Source: Anadara kagoshimensis (taxonomy: Eukaryota > Mollusca > Bivalvia > Arcoida > Arcidae). Taken from it: a DNA stretch of 64,000 nucleotides. A program made the position numbers and the translations under genes. The notes below the pieces were generated by a model. It was not told the origin of the DNA and did no database searches. It saw nothing but the letters and a program-made list of their open reading frames with translations. Shown piece by piece: positions 10,716-22,569 of the stretch (positions within the stretch are counted from its first letter, which is position 1; every line of letters starts with the position of its first letter). The DNA is taken from positions 47,732,508-47,796,507 of the forward strand of contig CM037870.1 of NCBI GenBank assembly GCA_021292105.1, in the 5' to 3' direction.

Positions 10716-12893
10716 ACTTTTAATGCATTTTGTACTTATATATGTATTGCATACAGAGATATAAGAAGATAATTTTGCCCGGTTATTACTGTTCTTGGCC
10801 ATCTCAGTCAAAATTAATGTCATTGTTACGGTGCAATGCTGTTCAGTATATCTTACAAAACATTTTGCGGTTATCTCGAACCAGCTTTGAGACAAAAACA
10901 AACTACATTATTACATTATAGCTTTCTGTCGCATATTTATGTTATGTTACACTATAATATCAATTATGTTTATGCAACCAATTGATTCATAATGCAGATG
11001 ACAACATTAAGCATTTTTGTGTGGTAATGTTCCAAATACAAGCGAGTTTGATAAAAATCAAATTAAATGGAAACACCTGTTGAAAGCAATGGTTGTTAAT
11101 TGTTTGTGGACATGAAACTGGTGAAAGGTTAATCTATGTATATCTTCAGTCATGTGCAACAATGTTGCTCATATTACTCAGGGTTTTTGCGGCTTATGCT
11201 TTCTGCATTTAATGTAGTGAATATGTCTATCATTGTGTTTTTCTTGTCATACAATTGTTTTAAAAACCAATCTTCTGGACACTCGACTTTGTATCTTTAC
11301 TGGTATCAACTTAGCAAGATAAAGACCACTGCCCTATATTGTCAAAACGGTTTTAAGCAAATGTTACTAAACTGGTCGAGGTCGAATGAAGCAACGTTGC
11401 TTATCAGCTTATAAAATAAACGCCCACGAAAGAAAATGCGTCCCATATGCAATAAATCTTCTTGCACTTTGGACACAATTTATTGCTATGGTGACGTTGA
11501 TAAATAAAACATAGTTCCGAAAACTAATAACTTATTTTCGGTAGATATATCTAACATCTAATAGCTCACACACGACAAGAACTTACGACATTTTCTAAAC
11601 CGTATCGAAAGTAAATTTACTCTTAATGATAATTTAAGCAATTAGGACAGATATTTATGATAAAACTAGAACATATTAAAGTTCTCACAGTGTAAAGTCT
11701 AGTTTATGTACATGGGTGTCCATAGTAGAAATTTACACGTTATTGTCATAAGAAATAGATAAGTTTATTTGAAATGGTCGGAGTCACTCACATAAAGGTG
11801 TTTATTGTAATGGTCAATCTGTGACGTCCATGTGAATTAAAATTTCAAATTAAAGTCACTATTAACACGAATATATCGGTACAAGTGACTTATGCGATAT
11901 TAAATTTAACTGTTTGTACCTATTGAACTTATTTCGAAAACCAGGACCACGTACCTGAAAATAACGGTACTACAATATCAATGCCAAAATCGTATAAGAA
12001 GATAAAATGTTTTACAAATCCCATAGACAAGTTATCAGAACCTGGAAATGTCGGCAATCTTTTTTTCAAATGTTTTGATAATAAAGAATATACATCCAAA
12101 TCTGTCTACAAAGGTCATTCAAGGGAACCTTTGAAAGTGGCACGTATGGACAGATTACCTTTATTTACATGTTCAAATTTAGATCAATAAAGAGTGATTG
12201 GAATAAAGTCTTGTTGGTTTTTAAACGCATGTGGTCCTTATATAGTGATGACCTTTATACAGGTTCGACTGCAACATAATTACAAAGAGCTGACAAAGAC
12301 GTAGAAGACAAGCAAAAGTAAGAAGAATCCTAAAAACTTTTGTCAATTTCTTGTGGATAAAACTGCGTTTAGTTTAGCGATTTTGCAACGGTATGATGGT
12401 CCGACGGTAGACACGACCTAGTTGCTTCCAAAGAGCAGGGACTTATAATAATTTAAATTTAATTTCATGATATTTCTACATTAAAATAGCACATTATGTC
12501 ATAAGGTAAAGGTAATCGGGTCTTTTAGTTTTTTATTTTTGCCATGTTAATTTTATTCTATCTTTTCCTAATCTTAATCTGCATAATCCTCGTTTTAACT
12601 AAACTGGGATTTCGGATTAGCACTGTTAATACTCAAATCCGATATCTTATTGAAAACCGCATGACTTGTGTTATAATTCATAGGATAAACACAACATGAA
12701 AACAAAACTTAAGTAGAAATCAAAAACATCAGTAATTCTTCAAGGATTTACACCATAATTTCTATTAATAATATGCCAAACGCAAGTTTCGTTTCATGAA
12801 ATTGTCATTATGTATTTGCGTCGATAAAACGAAAAAACTGAACAGAAAGAAACAGCTATGTAATAATTGTTTATAGTGTAACCCTTTATAAAA
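10716..12893. other. Intronic AT-rich stretch
   Basis: Only chance ORFs. The segment 12190-12270 (GACCTTTATACAGGTTCGAC) resembles the first 60 bases of the window (GGCCTTTATAGACAGGTTTG), suggesting a dispersed repeat. Confidence 0.5.
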
Positions 12894-12910
12894 TGATAAT
12901 AATAATAATA

Positions 12911-12943
<33 letters not shown>

Positions 12944-12944
12944 T
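12894..12944. repeat. (AAT)n/(ATT)n inverted microsatellite
   Basis: AAT units followed directly by ATT units, giving a small self-complementary stretch. Confidence 0.93.
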
Positions 12945-13160
12945 ATTTTTATTTAAGGCGACATCAAGTCAAGACAATGTAAAAATTTCATCGCAAATAA
13001 TATAACTGATATTGGTATCTGTTTAATTGATTAATATAAATGTGTTTGATGCACTATCAGGTTAAAAGCAGTAATGTCATTAAAGTCTTTTCATGAAGAA
13101 TTTTGATAAATCACCATTCTGCAACCTATAAAACTGTTGCTTAAAATCTTGCTTGTTAAC

Positions 13161-13193
13161 ACCCACCACCCACCCACCCCCACCCACCCCTCC
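13161..13193 (-). other. C-rich tract; G-quadruplex-capable on the gene's sense strand
   Basis: CCCACCACCCACCCACCCCC... on plus; the minus strand has five or more runs of three to five G with 1-nt loops. It lies in the large intron, so the nascent transcript would carry the G-rich version. Confidence 0.7.
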
Positions 13194-13196
13194 AAC

Positions 13197-14822
13197 AGAC
13201 TTATCATCGAGACAAAATCTAGGGCATCAACTTAAAGAAGTTTTGCATAACCTTGTCGTCTTGAAACGCAGTGCGCGAAAATGGCCATGCAGCTTTCAAC
13301 ACTTACCCATTCATTCTAGCGATGTGAGCACTGTAGTTAACATTTTAAAAGTAATTATTTGACAAAAGAATAGTATTTGCAAAGGACAAATCTGATAAAT
13401 ATCTCAAATGAGAACAAAAAGCAACAAACCCTTACCTTCTAGTTCCAAACATCTAGATAAAATCACCGGAGTAATAAATACACATATTTATCTCTATATA
13501 TAAGTTCCTTGTCTGGAGGTATTGTCATTTCACTGTCTAAGAATTCGTTAAACTAGCCGGTATAAGGCAGTACGGATTTTACAACTGTATTAAAACGTAT
13601 TATATTTTGACAAATATAAATAAAACATAACCAGTGTTCCCCACTCTGCCATTCCAATAAGACGATTATACCGCACAGCAACGTTAACATACAATACTGG
13701 GTAATCTCCTATTGTCCACTTCTTGCAATCTGGCCAAATAACTGGACATAATGCGACAAATCTATGTTTATTTAAATTAAAATCTACTATGACCAATTAC
13801 CGGGGTTGTATAAACATACTTGCCGTTCATATTCACGATTTTCAATTTGAAAATCTGAATTGATTGAATTTGTATAATACATATTCATTGGAGGACATGT
13901 GGGTGAATTAGTAACAATATGTGAACATTTTATTTCAACTCCAGTAACGATGTGTCAATATTTTCCTAATTTTGTTCTTGATAATGATGACTAATGGTAG
14001 TGACACGCACGTGCACAAACACGAACGCAATAGCAGATTGCTCGTAAAAATTATGCAATTAGTGTTTGCGTTTTATTTTTAAAATTTAAAAAAGATGTCT
14101 TTTCCTTCAATAACGAAAAAAAATTATTCACCAATGCATTTTGTATCCGTTGATCTCTGTAGTTGCTCGGTTTTCTTTTCACCTTCTTAAACATTTATCG
14201 TTTTGTGTTCTTGGTTGTTTTGGACAATTGCATGTTTTGTTTTGGGTAATCGCATGTTTTGCTCTTAACAATTGCATGTTTTAAAGTTACAAAGTGGTTT
14301 CCTCTATTATGATTAAAGCGAAATGGGAATTTAAAAACCAATTTATGGTTTGGACTGAATAGCTGCTAAAAAGACAATCGGCTGTTTAATGAAGTTGTTC
14401 ATCTAGTGGTCAAGATAATTGTCTCGTTAAGGTGTGTGTGTGTGTGTGTGTGGGTTTTACCACTAGTTGTTAGGACATATGACATTTTGGTAATACTACC
14501 CATTTATAGTTGGTTTAACTTAAAGCTCAAAGGTATTGAAATACCGTTTGCCCTTTTCATTAATAATAGAATGTGTTGTACTATCCCAATAACATTTATG
14601 TTATTCTTTTAAATAAATAAAACGTGAGTCTTTTATAAATTGTATTCCAGAACACATATAACCTGGGTATAGATATCCTATTAAAATCCAATTAAACCAC
14701 AAGATACAAAATGTACTATTTTTATATTGATTTACGTCAGGTTATGGATTTTATTTTCAAAAAGAAATTTGTTAACAGGGGTTTACAAGTTAAGTCGAAA
14801 GTGTACAACAGTCATCGTACAT
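13197..14822. other. Intronic AT-rich stretch
   Basis: Nothing convincing. A 68-codon minus-strand ORF at 13796-13590 has no ATG or paired splice sites. Confidence 0.45.
14432..14452. repeat. (GT)n microsatellite
   Basis: About 10 units. Confidence 0.95.
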
Positions 14823-15028
14823 ACAGTACTGACCTGTCGTAAGTTCACACTAGGCTTTAGAGAAGGAGTTGAGGCTGGGCTGACGAGTGAACGAGATATG
14901 CATAGCAAGTAGCTGTCGAGAGATAGCCAAAACTCTATCGAGATACAGCTAACGAGGGAACGAGATGAGCTACCGATTCGGCACTAATTCCGATCTTAGT
15001 GTTAAACTTTCGACAGGTCTGTACTGTA
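14823..15028. mobile_element. TA-flanked MITE family 1, copy 1
   Basis: About 206 bp with imperfect terminal inverted repeats of about 25-30 bp (ACAGTACTGACCTGTCG at the left, CGACAGGTCTGTACTGT at the right) and TA at each end. Internal text includes GCTAACGAGGGAACGAGATG and GCCGATTCGG-type motifs seen in the other copies. Non-coding. A non-autonomous Tc1/mariner-type origin is inferred from TA. Confidence 0.8.
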
Positions 15029-15082
15029 TATAATTTATATTTGTCAGATCACTTGGTTAGGTAATATATCAAAATTTGGGGA

Positions 15083-15119
15083 TTATTTTATTTTATTTTA
15101 TTCCATTTTATTTTATTTA
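15083..15119. repeat. (TTTTA)n microsatellite
   Basis: About seven imperfect units. Confidence 0.9.
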
Positions 15120-15779
15120 AGTTCGCTCTCTGATCTGACATGTTAAGTAAGGCATATCTTATCGAGACGTTATTACATTCGTATTATTTGGCTAATGGTT
15201 CTGACCTGTTTTGAAAAAAGGACCACCGATAAAAAGATCTTAACCCAAACACTTTCCTTAAATTAAAAACATGTACATATTGAAATATGTTATATATGAA
15301 AATAATCTATACACTTTCAATTTTAAGATATTATCTGGTTGAATTAACTATGTCTACAATCTCAACTCTGTGTTTGAGGAATTTAAATTACCACACTCTT
15401 TCCTAAATACGAATTGTAAGTTTCGGAATACGTTAAATCAACGGCAAAGAATTGAATGATGTCAGACACTTTTAGTACAATTGTTTGCACCGTTGCAATA
15501 AATTAAAGCTGAATCTGCTGTCTGCTTTCAAAACGTAAAGGTTACTTCACCTATAATGGTTCTTTTCTTTGGACTATAAGCGTACACAGCATGAGATATG
15601 GCTTGTATTTTAAATGAAGCAAAACCAAAACAATGCGGCAAAAACGAACATATCAAGTTCCCGATGTTTGTAAAAATATGGTTCAAACCCGTCAATAGCG
15701 AAACAATGAAACCACAAAATAAACCAGAAGAATAAATTCATTTTCTTAAGTTATCGCATGTGATAGTTTGCAGCTAGGA

Positions 15780-15905
15780 TGTCCTTACCTTTCCGGAACA
15801 CCAAGCTTCACCTCTCCGTTTGAAGTTTTTCAAGTATTTGTTTGGCTTTTTGGATTATGATTTGGACACGGACTGATATGTTTGTGTTTGATTATTATCG
15901 TATAT
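15780..15905 (-). repeat. Dispersed repeat R1, reverse copy
   Basis: CCTTTCCGGAACACCAAGCT...ATGATTTGGACACGGACTGA is a diverged reverse complement of R1. Confidence 0.5.
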
Positions 15906-16849
15906 ACCAGCAATACCATGTTCATTGCAAACCTATTGTTAGGTCAGAAGCAAGATTGAACGACCAATTTCCATTGAAACTGAGCTATATAAATGGTAAT
16001 ATGACGACGCAAGAATTGAACAAAACAGTAACTGCCTTATGTAAAACATTGAATATCATTGTTTTCATACACAAAGCGTATGGAAGTTCTAAAACAGGTG
16101 TCCGTTTTCTGTAAGAATTTCCTTAACAAGGAAAGTAATATTGATAACAATTTAGTAACAAATGAATTTTAAGCCATAAGAATTGACATATTTTGATCTT
16201 TAAGTTTAACCAGTAAAGCAGATAATTGCGTGTTAACATATTCATTGTATATCGCGATTAGTATGTATGCTAGAAACAAAGTCGTGTCTGCTGACAATGG
16301 CTGACTTTGTTTAAAATATTTCATTTTATCGTAGTTTTTCTGTTATATCAGTTATATCTCTTATCAGCTAACACGGCTTTCAACAAAGAATTACAAGGTT
16401 TTGTTTTAACTTACTATGATTGTATTTTTGGACAGTTTTTCTTTTGTTTAACGTTATGATTATAAATTACACAAGCACACTTTCTAATTTTGAGAAAAAA
16501 GCTTACAATTTTGAAAACAATTGTGTTATTATATCATTTTCACTTTTTTAATTAAAAAAAACTGATTTAAACGTGTTTTAACTTTGTAGTAAGAATTACA
16601 TAAGAATTTTGATAGTAGGTAAATTGTGGTGTAAAAACAGCATCTTTGTAATTTTTAATGAAATATCCTGGCTTAAAGCATTGGAAGTATGAGTCCAGTC
16701 AATCTATGATTTTACCATAAACATGTAATTGCAACAATATTTTTATTTCGTTTTGAAACTGAATCAGATAAGTTGCAATTTGAAAATAAAACTTGACTGA
16801 AATTCCACATGTTCAAAACATCTTTTGGTTTATTGTTAACGGCCGCTTT

Positions 16850-17310
16850 AGTCAACGAGACAACTGCAATGTAACTAAAAGCCAATGACATGTACCTTAC
16901 CATAGGTATACCAAATCCAAATATGCTTTATCTGTGATGTATATTAGTCAACACGTATCAAGCAGCTGAACTAAAGGTCTATTAGAAATGTCGTTTACAA
17001 TAGTCGGCAACTGCAATGTATTCAACAACCTAATGACTATCACCTTACAATAGGCAATATGAGTATAAATGTAAGCTTTAAAAGTTGTTTATCAGTGTTG
17101 GATATAAATACGCATCAAACTGAATTATAGGTTTATTGGAAATGTCGTTTTTGTCTTATATACAATGCATTCAATAAGGCTATGACCTTACCAAAGCAAA
17201 GGTAAATGTAAGCATTGAATGTTTATATTGGAAATGCCCATTTAAGTCGACAACTGCGTTGTTCTCAATAAGACCACTGCAGGCACCTTACCATATTGCT
17301 AAGGTAGATA
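16850..17310. repeat. Degenerate tandem repeat of about 160 bp
   Basis: Recurrent AACTGCAATGTA, CACCTTACCATA-type and GGTCTATTAGAAATGTCG / GGTTTATTGGAAATGTCG segments define three to four strongly diverged units. Confidence 0.6.
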
Positions 17311-17439
17311 CAAGTTCTTCAGTACTTTGATTTATATGAATCAACATGTATCATGCATTATATACCTTCGAATGATGACCAATTTGTAATTCATAATGCT
17401 GAACAAACAAAAGACATCGTGTGCCAAGGTGTCTCAGCT

Positions 17440-17643
17440 GCAAAAAGGTTGTAAAGGTACTACTATAGCAGAAAGGTTGTAAAGGTACTACTATAGCAGA
17501 AAGGTTTGTAAAGGTACTATGATGGCAGAAAGGTTTGTAAAGGCACTACATTGTATTATGGCAGAAAGGTTGTAAAGGCACTACTATAGCAGAAAGGTTG
17601 TAAAGGTACTTCTATGGCAAAAGGGTTTGTAAATGTACTACTA
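17440..17643. repeat. About 28-bp minisatellite, 7 units
   Basis: Units of the form GCAGAAAGGTTGTAAAGGTA followed by CTACTATA; one unit carries an 8-bp insertion (TTGTATTA). In the large intron of the two-PH-domain gene. Confidence 0.9.
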
Positions 17644-19569
17644 GGACAAAATTAGTTTATCGATAATTATTCAATTAAACTAAGAATAGCCATTGTATAT
17701 TGTAATCAGATACATGTGGGATGTTTGAAGTATGCCCTCCAATCACATTCTGAAGTTTGATTGTCTTAACATGCCCTATACCTGACTGTTATTTATCTAT
17801 ATATGGCCCCGGTACACGTCTTTATTACTCCCCGTAAACAACAACAACGGGTATTTATATTTCAGTTTATTGGTCCCTTTGTTTTATATATCTGATGTGA
17901 TCACAGTAAACAAACCTGTAACGGCCTAACACAAGGTACGTGTGCAGGTACAGTCAGATATCTTTATAATCAGGTATCGTGTATCTTTGACAAATCATCA
18001 AAGCCTTTGTCTTATACAGTAATTAGTTGTTTTATCTTACACCTCGTAGAGGATTTTAAACCCAGAACTACAACCAATGCGTTTTCTAAACAAGCAATAG
18101 AGTTTGGCTACAAAAAAACCCACAAAAAACAAACCATTTTACTTTTACAAGCATTAGGTAGTTAATGTATAGATGCACCAGTCAGAAGAGTTGAAAAATA
18201 TCTACTATACATTTTATCTTACCAAGAGCAACACCAATCACCCAAAACCAATAGGCATGCAAATCACTTGATGAAACAACATTTATGAATTTAGATATTT
18301 CTCTGTCATTATTATCCCTTTAACGACAAACTTGCAAACTTGCTTTTGCAATCTGACCTCGTACAAAATATAATAAGAGTCACTACGGAATCTTGAAAAA
18401 TTACCATGATTAAGTCTCCATGTTAAAGCAATTACCGAATTTGTACATTATGATGGGAAAGTCAAATTTGAGAGCAGACACTTCCAAAATACTTTTGACC
18501 TAAATGACAGATTTGTCAAAAGCAAGAGTAAAGCAAAAAAATTTAATTGCGACCAACGTTGATGAAGAGTCTATTGCGAGTGGAGAAACCGTGTTCTTCG
18601 CCAAGTCAAGAGTGTGTTACATATATCGAACTGTAGTTTAGTTCAGGTATGGTTGATGAAACAAAGGTCCTTGGAGCAAACCACAATAGATAAGAATGTG
18701 AATCATCAAATGAGATTAGCAGAACATTCCACAACATATATGTATTTCAACCTTTACCATCACAAGTGCCTAGATGTACCCTAGCACCTAGTTGTTGGTA
18801 CTGTAAAAGATGCCTTAAATGTGTTTCTGAACATCGCCGTACAATAAACTCCTGGCAAAACAAAAGGCTAACTCGTGAACAGCATCTTATAAATGGTGCG
18901 TATGAAATTCAGATTAAGGTGCTGAGTATGTGAACTTGAAATGATGTAGTTTGAGTGTTTAAAGTAAATTCTTGCATGCTTATACACAGAGAACCCCACA
19001 CTTCTTTACAAACCACATGTACTTCGCGCAGTCATCGTGCGACCGTGAAACGCGTTTTGTCACATTTTCAGTTTAGAACAAACTAAGTTTTCAAAATTTT
19101 GAAAAGGGTTCAAGATTAGTTGCATTTGTGCATTGAAAGTCAAATAGTGACATGCAAATTTTTAACGACTTAAAATTACTTTAATTAAAACTGCCACAAA
19201 TTGCTACAAATTAGATTTAACCAATTGTTTGAAGGGCAAGACACTGATACATGTATATTTGTTTAAAATTGTCAATACACTCAATGCGAATCTCAACAAG
19301 GCGTGTTATAGAAAGCTCAGCTGTTTGAGTACCTCTTTCAATTTTGTACAAAGACATATGTCATACAAGCATTTTTAAAACTACTTCTCTTATGTAACAA
19401 GTTAAACAACAACCTGACAGACAGAAAAAATAAACAGTGCACGTGTTCATTTTGAGAAAAATGAAACTTTGAAAACATGTACAAATCTTGAATTTGTTAA
19501 AACCCGACTTAGATTTAGCTTACCTTTTTCGACACTCTTGGATTGGATTCTAAGCACCATTCACCTTGT
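17644..19569. other. Intronic DNA, nothing recognised
   Basis: No ORF above background, no repeat structure that I could see. Confidence 0.45.
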
Positions 19570-19722
19570 CGAGCCTTTTATCCAAAACTTTATAATAAAA
19601 TCAAAATTTTCACATTGCCGCCGAGCCATTTATCCAAAACTTTATAACAAAATCAAAGTTTCACCTTGCCACCGAGTCTTTTATCAAAAACGTTATAAGA
19701 AAATCAAATTATCACACTGTTT
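19570..19722. repeat. About 52-bp tandem repeat, 3 units
   Basis: Three diverged units of GAGCC(T/A)TTTATCCAAAACT...AAAATCAAA...CAC.TTGCC.CC. Creates a chance forward ORF. Confidence 0.8.
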
Positions 19723-20584
19723 TAAACTAAATTTTTCTCAAACTAAGAACAATACGTTAAATGTGCTGATTATAAGTGAATCAATGTCTACATTATCGGA
19801 TTTTACGCTCCTTGTTTCTCTATAGGGCGCCAGTTGAAGGGCCAGTCCTGATCTTAACATATTGATATATATATGATAAACATTCAATACATGTACTAAG
19901 TTCCAAACTGAATTCATTGCTATTAGTTTTACGGTTTATGTCCATCTGATATCAATCACTTTGGTCTTCGCCTGGATGATTAAGGTATTCATCAAGCTGA
20001 TTTATCTGTTTTAGGGATCTAGCCCCGTTCATACAAACTGTCATCATACAGAGAGAAAATCACGAATGTTAATTTAAGTCATAAAACGTTGTTATTTCAC
20101 TTCGACTTGTTTATATCTCGCACTATTCTTTAAGAATATATAATTTTGTTCATATGTACTGACTAATGTTTTGATCTGTTTAAAAATTTTAACCATTCAA
20201 ATCGCACAGACTATTTATTTACCGGTGTAACGAAGATTGCATACCTCTATACATACGTATATATCTATGCATCAAAATATGAATGTTCAATTTTTGTTAA
20301 ACGCATTGTAAGCATTATTTGTCACTGTCACGCACACATGATTAAACCATTGGGGCTTCTATGACTTGATAAAGGTAACTTTCTAAATTACATTGATTTC
20401 TCGAGACGATAAAAATAAATATTTACTCTATATTGTCATTTAGATTTGTAGATTGCCTCATAGATTGTTCAAATTTTAATCTCATTAAACGGCTTTAAGT
20501 TTTAAAGTTAAAACCTTTAGATCTTCCCTCTTATTGAAATTTATTTGTATGTTACAAATTTAAAGAGACGTGTTTAACACGTAC

Positions 20585-20897
20585 CAAGGTGTATTATCAT
20601 TCCGTTATGTGTCTTTTTCCCTGTAATTACGTCTACAGAAGGATCAGACTTGTCGAAAGTTAACTATCACTAAGCTAACGAATTAGTACCGAATCGGCAG
20701 CTCATCTCGACACCTCGTTAGGCATATATTTCGACATCTTTCGATATCTTTCTCCCCACGGCTTTTAGGTCACTAGCTATCGATGCCTCGGCCAATCGGC
20801 AGTCAAGCACCGATTCCTTTTCGTTAGCTCAGTCTTAAACTTTCGAAAGATCTGTACTGTAGGTGTATTATCATTTCATTATGTGGTTTTTTTCTAC
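20585..20897. repeat. Local tandem duplication around MITE copies 2 and 3
   Basis: The segment AAGGTGTATTATCATTCCG at about 20586 recurs, slightly changed, at about 20861. The period is about 275 bp and spans a whole MITE plus a flank of about 45 bp. Confidence 0.6.
20634..20861. mobile_element. MITE family 1, copy 2
   Basis: Same ends (ACTTGTCGAAAGTTAAC...TTTCGAAAGATCTGTACTGT), more diverged at the left. Contains the family's internal AATCGGCAGCTCATCTCG motif. Lies inside a local tandem duplication with copy 3. Confidence 0.75.
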
Positions 20898-20899
20898 AC

Positions 20900-21092
20900 A
20901 CAGTATAGGCCTGTCGAAATTTTAACACTAAGCTAACGAATAAGTGTCTAATCGGCAGCTCGTCTCAGACCTTCATAAGCTATATCTCGAGCAGCTGCTC
21001 TCTTATTTCGATCATCTTGGCCACTCAACAGTGGTTAGTTTCGACTTATTTTCCTAAGATCAGTGTTAAACTTTCGACAGATCTGTACTGTA
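20900..21092. mobile_element. MITE family 1, copy 3
   Basis: About 193 bp: ACAGTATAGGCCTGTCGAAA to CGACAGATCTGTACTGT. The flank to its left (GTGTATTATCATTTCATTATG at 20864) repeats the flank left of copy 2 (20590), so copies 2 and 3 with their flanks arose by duplication of about 275 bp. Confidence 0.78.
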
Positions 21093-21698
21093 TATATAAG
21101 TATGAAATTTAACGATTGCAATCTATAAACTGATTTCCCGATTATCATTTTTATTGTATATGAAAGTATATTAATTTGTTTAATTATCCCAATTCTCAAT
21201 ATTTTTCATTCAAAGTTTAATTAAAGACTTTAAATCAACATGCTTCCTTGAGCTTTTCACCAGACCACACAGGTTTAAGCATGATAGTTTTTGTCGCATA
21301 TTACACCATTTTCCTTATTTCAAACAATCCTTTGCTCATTCACTGTGTTGTAGGATAAAGGGTATTTTATCACATTTTATTGGTCCTTTTGTGACACAGT
21401 AAAACACAAACAGGAAAAGAAAAGATATTGAGGTTTAAAAAGAAAGGAAAGAAAGGACAAACACGAATTCCTGGTTACAACATGACACGATATGTAATGG
21501 AATGAACAGTATCAGTTGACCATCAGGGACTGTTAAGATAAATGCGTGCAGTAATTACAGTTACATGTATGTGCCACTTAAAAGAGTGAAACTAAAACAT
21601 CTTAATCACTACTTTGCAGAAACAGATCGCAATGCAATCTAGCCGTCCAAGACACCACAGGATGTAATGACCTAGGACGCATCAAAAACATCTGAAAA

Positions 21699-21699
<1 letters not shown>

Positions 21700-21739
<40 letters not shown>

Positions 21740-21740
21740 C
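21700..21740. repeat. (GAT)n microsatellite
   Basis: About 13 units. Confidence 0.95.
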
Positions 21741-21995
21741 CCTCTAGTATAACATGGAACTGTTTCTGTCAGGCAAAATGCATCAATGGAAATGTTATCA
21801 AGATAATAATAAAAAGTCTCTAAAATAGAACTCAACAAGACATTGGAAAAGCCATCTACTTACGTAGATTGTATTGGTTCGCTAATGGTTCTCATATTTA
21901 TATATAGCTTTAAATCGTTAAAAACAGAAATGATAGCTTTAAAATAACACAATAGAAACTATAAAATACGTTCAATATTTTTAAAGTTTCAAAAT

Positions 21996-22209
21996 ACAGT
22001 ACAGACCTGTCGAAAGTTTAACAAAGAGCTTACAAACAGGAGTCCCGAATCTCGACTGTCGAGTGACTGTGATATGGATAGGTAGTGGTCGAAAAGCATC
22101 CGGGAGATAGGTAGCACCTGCCGAGATATAGATAACGAGGAACCGAGATGAAGTAATAATTCGGCACCAATTTGTTAACAGTGTAAAACTTTCGACAGAT
22201 CTGTACTTT
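21996..22209. mobile_element. MITE family 1, copy 4
   Basis: Best preserved left end (ACAGTACAGACCTGTCGAAA); right end ACTTTCGACAGATCTGTACT. Inverted orientation of the internal text relative to copies 2 and 3 (GATAACGAGGAACCGAGATG). Non-coding. Confidence 0.8.
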
Positions 22210-22544
22210 ATATTTTGGTCTCCAACAGGTCCAATATTCAGCTTATGTGTTATTATATGAAAACAAATCCTGTAATTTATCACCCAAACAAGGTGTAATA
22301 TTTCATATTTTTCCTGATTTATTGCAGGTGTCGACATTAAATTGTGATATTAAGTTTAACAAAAAAAGATTACTTATAATATAAACTTTAATGACATGCA
22401 GAATCTATAACGGTATTCATCGTCATTAAAACGGTTACAATAGATCTACTCTGCTGGAACTCTGAGGAATTATTTACACGCCATTAGTTACTAGGTCAAA
22501 ATATTTAATATACATTATGTATTTTTATGCATAAATTTATATAC

Positions 22545-22569
22545 AGAGAGAGAGAGAGAGAGAGAGAGT
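22545..22569. repeat. (AG)n microsatellite
   Basis: About 12 units. Confidence 0.95.

Noticed and set aside
11981-12190. 69-codon plus-strand ORF with ATG and a nearby AATAAA
   Set aside because: No recognised family; it runs into sequence resembling a dispersed repeat also at window start; kept only as a note.
13590-13796. 68-codon minus-strand ORF in the large intron, considered as an exon of the PH gene
   Set aside because: No ATG; acceptor and donor in the required phase were not convincing.
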